Source of the DNA: Verrucomicrobiota bacterium
GTDB taxonomy: Bacteria > Verrucomicrobiota > Kiritimatiellia > Kiritimatiellales > Pontiellaceae
Reading direction: 5' to 3'
DNA: 6,986 bases
NCBI GenBank assembly: GCA_003532555.1
Contig: DOEU01000137.1
Span: 1-6,986, forward strand
A program made the translations under genes and the position numbers. How positions within the stretch are numbered: position 1 is the stretch's first letter; the number at the start of each line of letters is the position of its first letter. The notes under the pieces were generated by a model. The model saw only the letters and a list, made by a program, of their open reading frames with translations. It was not told the DNA's origin and ran no database searches. Positions 1-5,149 of this stretch are shown here, in pieces.

Positions 1-692
1 TACATGATGTGGATCAGTTAAATCGATTTGCTTTTACGGGTCGATATGATGTAACTAAGTTATCGTTTTATGCATGGCTGTTGTTGCGAGAGACCTATCA
101 GTTGCTCGAGGTGGGCGCCGCCTTGGGGCGGGGTTGTGGGCCGTTGTTGATAACGCGTGAAGCTGAACCCCTGCCAGAGCTTCCACGCGTGGCGTTGCCG
201 GGAGAGTTGACAACGGCCCATCTGTTATATCGTCTATGTTATGGAGATAGAGCGGAAAAAGTTTTTATGCCGTTTAACGAGATTATGGATGCGTTAGCCG
301 CGGGAGAGGTGGATGCGGGTGTAATTATTCATGAAGGGCGCTTTGTTTTTGAGGAGCGTGGGTTTCATTGTGTGCAGGATTTAGGGGTGTGGTGGGAAGC
401 TGAAACAGGCTTGCCGATTCCGTTGGGTTGCATTGCGGTTCGGAGAAATCTGGGTAAGGAAGTGATTTCAGATATCGAACAAAGATTGAAGAATTCAATT
501 AAACATGCTTTTGCACATCCAGAAAAAACAAAAAAGTATGTTCGTGCGCATGCACAAGAGTTGGATAGTGGAGTCATGGAAAAGCACATAAATACATATG
601 TAAATACCTTCACCCAGGGGCTGGGTAAGGAAGGCCTCGCAGCTGTAAGAGAGTTAGAAAAACGAGCTTTTGTAGCCGGAGTGATTAAATGA
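1..692 (+). CDS. mqnD: 1,4-dihydroxy-6-naphthoate synthase MqnD, 5' end missing
   Basis: MqnD cleaves cyclic dehypoxanthinyl futalosine to 1,4-dihydroxy-6-naphthoate, the naphthoquinone ring precursor of futalosine-type menaquinone synthesis in the cytoplasm. The reading frame is open to the left edge: the codons before the GTG at 9 read His-Asp-Val, which continue the family's DVxxLN start of this block. That GTG is therefore an internal valine codon, and roughly 45 to 50 N-terminal residues lie outside the window. Visible family blocks, numbered from the codon at 9, are YDVTKLSF (13-20), GAALGRGCGPLL (37-48), VALPGELTTA (61-70) and the VDAGVIIHEGRF block with its His at 108, which matches the histidine proposed as catalytic base in Thermus MqnD. 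DLGVWWE and GLPIPLG follow, then the C-terminal YVRAHAQE and HINTYVN motifs. The gene overlaps the next one by ATGA. The identification is firm; only the N-terminus is unseen. Confidence 0.95.
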   Translation, partial: HDVDQLNRFAFTGRYDVTKLSFYAWLLLRETYQLLEVGAALGRGCGPLLITREAEPLPELPRVALPGELTTAHLLYRLCYGDRAEKVFMPFNEIMDALAAGEVDAGVIIHEGRFVFEERGFHCVQDLGVWWEAETGLPIPLGCIAVRRNLGKEVISDIEQRLKNSIKHAFAHPEKTKKYVRAHAQELDSGVMEKHINTYVNTFTQGLGKEGLAAVRELEKRAFVAGVIK

Positions 693-2119
693 TTGGGGTT
701 CTTTTTGCAACGGAAATGGAAGCGGCAGCATTCCAAAGCCGAGACATTCCTGATGATGTTATGCTGAAAGTGGCCGATGAGATGGGGTTGGAAGCGGCGC
801 GTATTGCAGCGGAAGAGTTGGTGGAATGTGGGGCGACAACGATCATTAATGCGGGCGTTTGTGCGGCGTTACATAATCGATTGGAGAGAGGATCTGTTTA
901 TCGGATTTCAACGGTGATTACGGAGGAGTTAAAGGCAGCTGTAAATGTGGGTGTTGGACTCGGACTCAAGAAATTAGTGAGTGTGGAGGAGCCTTTGTAT
1001 CAAGCGGATCGCAAACAGGAATTAGCCCGTCAGTATGATTTGGTTGATATGGAAGGCTACGCGGTCGCGCGAGTGTGCGAGACGCATCAAATTCCTTGTA
1101 TTTTACTGAAAGGTGTCACTGATTTTGGTGATGCGATGGCGAAAGAGGATATTCAAACTCACATTGCACCGGTCTCTGAAACGGTTGCCGATGCGATTTT
1201 ATTTGTGTTAGATGGTATGAAATCACGTTCTAAACAAAGAGGTGATAATCAGAAGTCAGTTTTGAATCTAAGTGAAGGTACTGGGGGCTTAGTGAAGCGA
1301 CTTCATCGCTTTACAAAAATAGAGCATCTGATTTTTTCATTACCACTTTTATTTGCTGGTGCTTGGTTGGGTGCAGGAGGGCTTCCTTCTCTACCTGTGT
1401 TACTTTGGATTACGTTAGCCGGCTTGGGTGCGCGAACCTTCGGGATGGCGCTTAATCGTATTTTTGATCGCAAGATCGATGCGCTTAATCCGCGTACAGC
1501 AAAGCGTGAAATGGCAGCAGGGGTTTTATCGTTGAAGCAGGGCTATGGAGTGGCATTTTTTGGAGTCATTCTTTATTTCATCGCCTGTGTTGGATTGGGC
1601 GAACTAGTTCTTAGATTATCTCTTTTTCCCCTCATACCGCTTACCGTCTACTCATTGTTAAAACGATTTACGCCGCTTTGTCATTATGGTATTGGGGTAG
1701 CTTTAGGCTTTGCACCGTTGGGTGCCTTTGTTGCGGCGTCAGGTGATTTAGCGGTTTCATCTGAATTAATTGTATTATGTCTATTTACTTTTTTCTGGAT
1801 CAGCGGATTTGATATTCTTTATGCCTTAATGGATCGGGAATTTGATCAGATGCATGGCGTGAAGAGTCTCCCTGCGGCAATAGGTGAGAAGGGGGCGCTT
1901 ACCGTGGCTGCGTTTACTCATTTAATTGCTTTTGCTTTCTTAGTGTTGTTATGGATGGGCTTCGGTGGAGCGCTTCCTTTGTTGTCTTTAAGCGTTGCGG
2001 CAGTTGCATTTGGTGCAGCTTATGTTCCAACAATTCCGATCACCGTTCGATTTTTCCCCATATCGGCGATTGCGGGAATTGCAGGTGCGCTTGTTGTTTT
2101 ATTAGGAGGTATATCATGA
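689..2119 (+). CDS. mqnBP: Fusion of futalosine hydrolase (MqnB-like) and UbiA-family prenyltransferase (MqnP)
   Basis: This 476-residue protein joins two menaquinone enzymes. Residues 1 to about 178 are a nucleoside phosphorylase-fold hydrolase. Glu11 (FATEME), Glu122 (VDMEGYA) and Asp145 (GVTDFGD) line up with the catalytic or ribose-binding Glu12, Glu174 and Asp197 of E. coli MTA/SAH nucleosidase. In this operon its substrate is most likely futalosine or aminofutalosine. The domain is about 50 residues shorter than usual. Residues 178 to 205 form a polar linker. Residues 206 to 476 are a UbiA-type membrane prenyltransferase with about nine hydrophobic segments. Its two Asp-rich motifs are NRIFDRKID (256-264) and a second one with Asp375, Asp382 and Asp386 (FDILYALMDREFD). 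It should attach a polyprenyl chain to 1,4-dihydroxy-6-naphthoate. The ATG sits in an ATGA overlap with mqnD, with GGAG at 678-681 seven bases upstream. The fusion is open reading frame throughout. Exact substrates are inferred from context, and the combined symbol is descriptive. Confidence 0.9.
   Translation: MIGVLFATEMEAAAFQSRDIPDDVMLKVADEMGLEAARIAAEELVECGATTIINAGVCAALHNRLERGSVYRISTVITEELKAAVNVGVGLGLKKLVSVEEPLYQADRKQELARQYDLVDMEGYAVARVCETHQIPCILLKGVTDFGDAMAKEDIQTHIAPVSETVADAILFVLDGMKSRSKQRGDNQKSVLNLSEGTGGLVKRLHRFTKIEHLIFSLPLLFAGAWLGAGGLPSLPVLLWITLAGLGARTFGMALNRIFDRKIDALNPRTAKREMAAGVLSLKQGYGVAFFGVILYFIACVGLGELVLRLSLFPLIPLTVYSLLKRFTPLCHYGIGVALGFAPLGAFVAASGDLAVSSELIVLCLFTFFWISGFDILYALMDREFDQMHGVKSLPAAIGEKGALTVAAFTHLIAFAFLVLLWMGFGGALPLLSLSVAAVAFGAAYVPTIPITVRFFPISAIAGIAGALVVLLGGIS
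2104..2110 (+). promoter_or_regulatory. Strong Shine-Dalgarno site of ubiX
   Basis: AGGAGGT lies five bases before the ATG at 2116, inside the last codons of the mqnB-mqnP gene. It is the best ribosome binding site in the operon. It fixes the ubiX start at 2116, although the same frame stays open upstream to about 1951. The upstream part of that frame only shadows the prenyltransferase and has no UbiX-like residues. Confidence 0.85.
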
Positions 2120-2694
2120 ATCTAGTGGTGGCATTAACAGGAGCGTCAGGCTCCTATGCAGCTAAAGCGATTGTCGAGCGTTCGAAGTGGCCGGTTACGT
2201 TGATTGCGAGCAAAATGGGTAAAATGGTCTATGAACAGGAAGCAGGACCTTTTGAGGAGTTGGAAGAGATGGTAGATCAAGTTTGGCAGGATGGAAATCT
2301 AGCCGCAACGGTTTCATCGGGATCGGTACCGACTGTGGGGATGGTTGTTGCACCTTGTTCGGCAAATACGTTGGGAAAAGTTTCTGCGGGGATTGCAGAT
2401 TCATTGGTTTCTCGATCAGTGCATTGCCACTTAAAGGAGAGTAGACGCGTGGTTTTGTGTGTGCGTGAAGCACCTTGGTCACCCATTACTGCTCGAAATG
2501 CGGCTTCATTTTCGGCGGCGGGTGGAACAGTTATGCCTATCTCCCCACCGTATTATATGGGGAAGGGACGTATGCCCCATGAAATCTCAGTGGCTGAGAT
2601 GATTGGCTTTTATGCTGATCATGTGTTGGCGTTGTTTGGGCAGGAAGCTCCCCAAACCTGGGCTGATGTTCGACAGTGGGGAAAAGAGTCGTGA
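2116..2694 (+). CDS. ubiX: Flavin prenyltransferase UbiX (MqnM-type role)
   Basis: UbiX joins dimethylallyl phosphate to reduced FMN to make prenylated FMN, the cofactor of UbiD-type decarboxylases. Here it would serve the decarboxylation of prenylated dihydroxynaphthoate. The product has 192 residues, normal for the family. The N-terminal nucleotide-binding strand VVALTGASGSYAA (4-16) is followed by a Ser-rich SSGS region (67-70) and VVAPCSANTLGKVSAGIADS (77-96). The active-site set Arg100, Lys107, Arg117, Glu118 and Tyr147 has the same spacing (+7, +17, +18, +47) as Arg122, Lys129, Arg139, Glu140 and Tyr169 of the Pseudomonas enzyme. The start is set by the AGGAGGT at 2104 and an ATGA overlap with the preceding gene. 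No UbiD partner gene is in the window. Its place directly after MqnP and before UbiE matches the order of the late menaquinone steps. Confidence 0.93.
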   Translation: MNLVVALTGASGSYAAKAIVERSKWPVTLIASKMGKMVYEQEAGPFEELEEMVDQVWQDGNLAATVSSGSVPTVGMVVAPCSANTLGKVSAGIADSLVSRSVHCHLKESRRVVLCVREAPWSPITARNAASFSAAGGTVMPISPPYYMGKGRMPHEISVAEMIGFYADHVLALFGQEAPQTWADVRQWGKES

Positions 2695-3410
2695 GCGATG
2701 CATCGCGTGACACCCTAATTTCAGCGAATGAGAACCGTGAAATGTTTGATCGCATTGCGAGCACCTACGATACGGCAAATCGAGCTATTTCGCTTGGGCT
2801 GGATATCGGCTGGCGACGAAAAACCATTGAGATGTTGGCTCCGATGGAAGACGGGCTCTATCTAGATGTTGGTACCGGTACCGGAGATTTAGCTATGGAG
2901 TTATTAGCTCATGTTCCGAAGGCGCACGTTGAAGCGATTGATCCGTCTGAAAAAATGTTAGCAGTCGCCCGTGACAAAGCGCTGCAACTTGGTGTGAGTC
3001 GGCGACCGCGTTTCCAGAATGCAGATGCATTGAATCTGCCAATGCCCAATACGTTATTCGATGGGATTGTCTGCGGATTTTGTTTTCGCAATATTGAGCA
3101 TCGCCAGCGCGCATTATCGGAAATGTTTCGAGTGATGAAGCCGGGCGGCAAACTACTTATATTGGAAGCGACTTATCCAGAGAATATATTGGTTAGGTGG
3201 GGATATAAACTTTACACCCCGTTGGTGCCATTGATCGGAAAGCTCTTTGGCGATGGCGATGCATATTCTTATCTGCTCGATTCAATCGAAGATTTTCCAC
3301 GACGAGATGCAGTGACGGGGATGTTCCGGATTGCAGGATTTCAAGGCGTTTCTTCCACCCCTTTAGCGATGGGTACAGTCTCTATCTTTGAAGGAAGGAA
3401 GCCTACTTAA
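2691..3410 (+). CDS. ubiE: Menaquinone C-methyltransferase UbiE/MenG
   Basis: This is an S-adenosylmethionine-dependent methyltransferase that adds the ring methyl group to demethylmenaquinone, the last step of menaquinone synthesis. Numbered from the GTG at 2691 (239 residues), it shows the family start MFDRIASTYDTANRAISLG (18-36) followed by GWRRK. The SAM-binding loop LDVGTGTGDLA is at 58-68, the acidic end of strand 2 is AIDPSEKM (82-89), and the UbiE signatures CFRNIEHR (131-138) and FRVMKPGGKLLILE (146-159) follow. AYSYLLDSIEDFP (191-203) and GTVSIFEGRKP (228-238) close the protein. The start is chosen at GTG 2691 because it forms a GTGA overlap with the ubiX stop, like the other junctions, and has the purine-rich GGGGAAAAGAG just upstream. 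An in-frame GTG at 2676 would add five residues and cannot be excluded. The stop overlaps the next start by one base (TAATG). Confidence 0.94.
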   Translation: MSDASRDTLISANENREMFDRIASTYDTANRAISLGLDIGWRRKTIEMLAPMEDGLYLDVGTGTGDLAMELLAHVPKAHVEAIDPSEKMLAVARDKALQLGVSRRPRFQNADALNLPMPNTLFDGIVCGFCFRNIEHRQRALSEMFRVMKPGGKLLILEATYPENILVRWGYKLYTPLVPLIGKLFGDGDAYSYLLDSIEDFPRRDAVTGMFRIAGFQGVSSTPLAMGTVSIFEGRKPT

Positions 3411-4168
3411 TGAAGCTCGTGAGGTTTGCCGCCGCTGACTACAGTAATTCCGCGCCATTGGTCGCCTGCTTATCTCAGGTTGATCCGAATGTGGAAGTAT
3501 TTCATGGAGTGCCTTCTATGCACTTGGAAGAACTTCTTAGTGGACGAATTGACTGTGCTCTTATTCCGGTTGCGCATGCGATTCAACATCCTGAGCTAAC
3601 GATTTTAGATCGGGTTGGTGTTGCTGCTGATGGAGCGGTACGCAGTGTGTTATTGAAATGTCATAAACCTGTTGATCAAATTATCACTGTTGCTCGTGAT
3701 GCAGCGTCCGGCACCTCCAACGTATTAGCTGAGCTCGTGCTTGAGCATCATTTTGGTATATCGGTTGAAATGGTGGATTATAGCGACGGTGCCGATGCTG
3801 AAGTGGTGATTGGGGATCGAGCTCTTTTGAGTGAGCCAGCTAAAGCAGGTGATATTGATTTGGCAGCTGCGTGGAAGACGCTAACGAATTTACCTTTCGT
3901 TTTTGCTTTGTGGGTTGTCCGCCCAGATTTTGATGAAGTGGATCGGATTGATTCTCTAACCCAGTGTGCGACTGAGATGGGAGTTAAATGTATCCCTGCG
4001 CTGGCGGCCGGATATGCAGAAAAATTCGGTAAAACTGCTAGTTTTTGGCAAGAGTACTTAGAAAAAACAATCCACTTTCAATTAACGGATGCTGACCGTA
4101 AAGCCATGGGGCAGTTCAAAACCATGGTAGCGGTTCATCAACTCCTAGCCGCGCAAATAGAAGACTAA
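3410..4168 (+). CDS. mqnA: Chorismate dehydratase MqnA
   Basis: MqnA converts chorismate to 3-(1-carboxyvinyl)oxybenzoate, the committed first step of the futalosine pathway. The 252-residue product has the periplasmic-binding-protein-like fold of the MqnA/MqnD family but no signal peptide, so it acts in the cytoplasm. Family blocks are DYSNSAPL near the N-terminus (10-17, with the conserved Asn13), GRIDCALIPVAHA (45-57), AVRSVLLKCHKP (76-87), the SGTSN loop (100-104), VVIGDRALL (132-140) and the diagnostic AAWKTLTNLPFVFALW (153-168). The start overlaps the ubiE stop as TAATG, with the purine-rich AAGGAAGG at 3391-3398 as a plausible ribosome binding site. It is the last gene of the operon: 31 bases later the oppositely oriented lgt ends. 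Having pathway step one in last position and mqnD at the front end shows that gene order does not follow reaction order. Confidence 0.93.
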   Translation: MKLVRFAAADYSNSAPLVACLSQVDPNVEVFHGVPSMHLEELLSGRIDCALIPVAHAIQHPELTILDRVGVAADGAVRSVLLKCHKPVDQIITVARDAASGTSNVLAELVLEHHFGISVEMVDYSDGADAEVVIGDRALLSEPAKAGDIDLAAAWKTLTNLPFVFALWVVRPDFDEVDRIDSLTQCATEMGVKCIPALAAGYAEKFGKTASFWQEYLEKTIHFQLTDADRKAMGQFKTMVAVHQLLAAQIED

Positions 4169-4170
4169 AT

Positions 4171-4209
4171 GTAACCGCGTAAAAGCTCTACTGATTCGAT
4201 TACTTTTTT
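4171..4209 (+). terminator. Weak candidate terminator of the menaquinone operon
   Basis: GTAACCG at 4171-4177 can pair with CGATTAC at 4197-4203, a 7-base stem with one C-A mismatch and a 19-base loop, followed by six T at 4204-4209. The stem is short, and the T-run codes for the C-terminal lysines of lgt on the other strand, so the match may be chance. It is listed only because this 31-base gap is where the two converging transcripts must end. Confidence 0.22.
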
Positions 4210-5048
4210 AATAGGTTGTTCTTGAAGAGAATGAGCGCCCCAGCAACCATCATTAAGATCGAGTAAAGTTGCCCTTTCGAAAGCCATTCAAAATAGACGG
4301 TGCTATCTGGCTCTCTGAAAAACTCGATGCCTATACGGGCGGTGGCATAGAGAAGTAGATAGCAGCCGCTCATGACACCGGACTTTTTCCCCCACCGAGT
4401 TTTGCGAAGCAGCAATAGGATTCCAAAAACCAAAAATCCTTCGCAGAGGGCTTGATAAAGCTGCGATGGATGTCGAGGGAAGAGATGCCCACTTGTGACC
4501 AATTGTTCAATCAAACTCGTATCATATTCTCCATATCGCAGCCCGGCCTCTTGTGGGAAGATGATGGCCCATTGAATATTCGATACGCGTCCCCACAACT
4601 CCCCATTAATGAAATTAGCAATACGTCCAAAGCCGATACCCAACGAAACGGTCATCGCTAAATGATCGCTGATATTCCAAAATTTATAACCCTGCTTTTT
4701 TGCATACCAAATAAGGAATAAGACGGAGCCAATAAAGCCCCCATGGCTTGCCATGCCGCCTTCCCAAATTTTAAACAGGGAGAGTGGGGTGGTAATGAAT
4801 GCGTCAAAATTATAGAGAAGCTGATAACCTAAGCGTCCGCCTAGAAAGACTCCAAAAAAAGCAAAGAGGACAATAAAATGACTCACTTGATCTGATGGAA
4901 TTGAAAAAGAACCACTCCGTGACCATCGGTGAAGCATTAAAAAACTAGCCAAAAAACCACATAAATAGGCAATTCCATACCACCGCACCGCTAACGGACC
5001 GAATAGTGGAAGAATCACTGGATCGATATGGTGAATAAGGAAATTCAA
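4200..5048 (-). CDS. lgt: Prolipoprotein diacylglyceryl transferase Lgt
   Basis: Lgt is an inner-membrane enzyme that moves a diacylglyceryl group from phosphatidylglycerol to the lipobox cysteine of prolipoproteins, the first step of lipoprotein maturation. The 282-residue product has about seven hydrophobic segments. The Lgt signature GRIANFINGELWGR is at 141-154. RWYGIAYL (22-29), GGRLGYQLLYN (70-80), EGGMASHGG (96-104), RHPSQLYQALCEG (192-204) and ARIGIEFFREP (237-247) are also present. His102, Arg142, Asn145, Glu150 and Arg238 sit one position before E. coli His103, Arg143, Asn146, Glu151 and Arg239, so the active site looks complete. The start is TTG at 5048: the frame is open further upstream but has no in-frame ATG, and the protein from TTG has the usual N-terminal length. 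GAAAGAGA a few bases upstream is a modest ribosome binding site. It converges on mqnA and diverges from the gene at 5149, with no functional link to the quinone genes. Confidence 0.96.
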   Translation of the reverse strand: MNFLIHHIDPVILPLFGPLAVRWYGIAYLCGFLASFLMLHRWSRSGSFSIPSDQVSHFIVLFAFFGVFLGGRLGYQLLYNFDAFITTPLSLFKIWEGGMASHGGFIGSVLFLIWYAKKQGYKFWNISDHLAMTVSLGIGFGRIANFINGELWGRVSNIQWAIIFPQEAGLRYGEYDTSLIEQLVTSGHLFPRHPSQLYQALCEGFLVFGILLLLRKTRWGKKSGVMSGCYLLLYATARIGIEFFREPDSTVYFEWLSKGQLYSILMMVAGALILFKNNLLKK

Positions 5049-5112
5049 TATATCTCTTTCATTTATGAACCGCTCTCTAGATTTGTTGGGAATATGTTTT
5101 GATGCTAAACGC

Positions 5113-5142
5113 TTGTTGTAGAGTATATCTATCTACTATATA
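5113..5142 (+). promoter_or_regulatory. Candidate promoter of the MFS/SpeE-like gene, possibly leaderless
   Basis: TTGTTG at 5113-5118 and TATATA at 5137-5142 resemble -35 and -10 boxes with an 18-base spacer. Transcription would begin about seven bases after the -10, which is at or next to the ATG at 5149. No Shine-Dalgarno-like sequence precedes that ATG. The region is AT-rich, so chance matches are likely; TATATC at 5124-5129 is an alternative -10 that would give a leader of only about 13 bases. Confidence 0.35.
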
Positions 5143-5149
5143 TCCCAAA
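5122..5149 (-). promoter_or_regulatory. Candidate lgt promoter
   Basis: Read on the minus strand, TATACT (5127 down to 5122) differs from the -10 consensus at one base. TTTGGG (5149 down to 5144) is a poor -35 placed 16 bases before it. Transcription would start near 5115 and give a leader of roughly 65 bases before the TTG. The boxes overlap the proposed promoter of the divergent gene. Confidence 0.3.

Noticed and set aside
365..736. Minus-strand open frame of 123 codons opposite mqnD
   Set aside because: It is antisense to conserved MqnD motifs and crosses the mqnD/mqnBP junction. The product shows no recognisable domain.
1951..2115. Upstream extension of the ubiX frame
   Set aside because: The extra 55 residues are Cys-rich and unlike UbiX, and they shadow the prenyltransferase. 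The perfect ribosome site at 2104 and the family N-terminus both place the start at 2116.
689..2119. Possibility that the fusion is an artefact of a sequencing error
   Set aside because: Both domains are intact, the frame and residue character are consistent across a plausible polar linker, and both ends have tidy overlapping junctions. An error cannot be excluded without reads, but nothing in the sequence suggests one.
2871..2882. Perfect 12-base palindrome GGTACCGGTACC
   Set aside because: It encodes the GTGTG SAM-binding loop of UbiE, where repeated Gly-Thr codons readily create such symmetry. There is no sign of an operator role.
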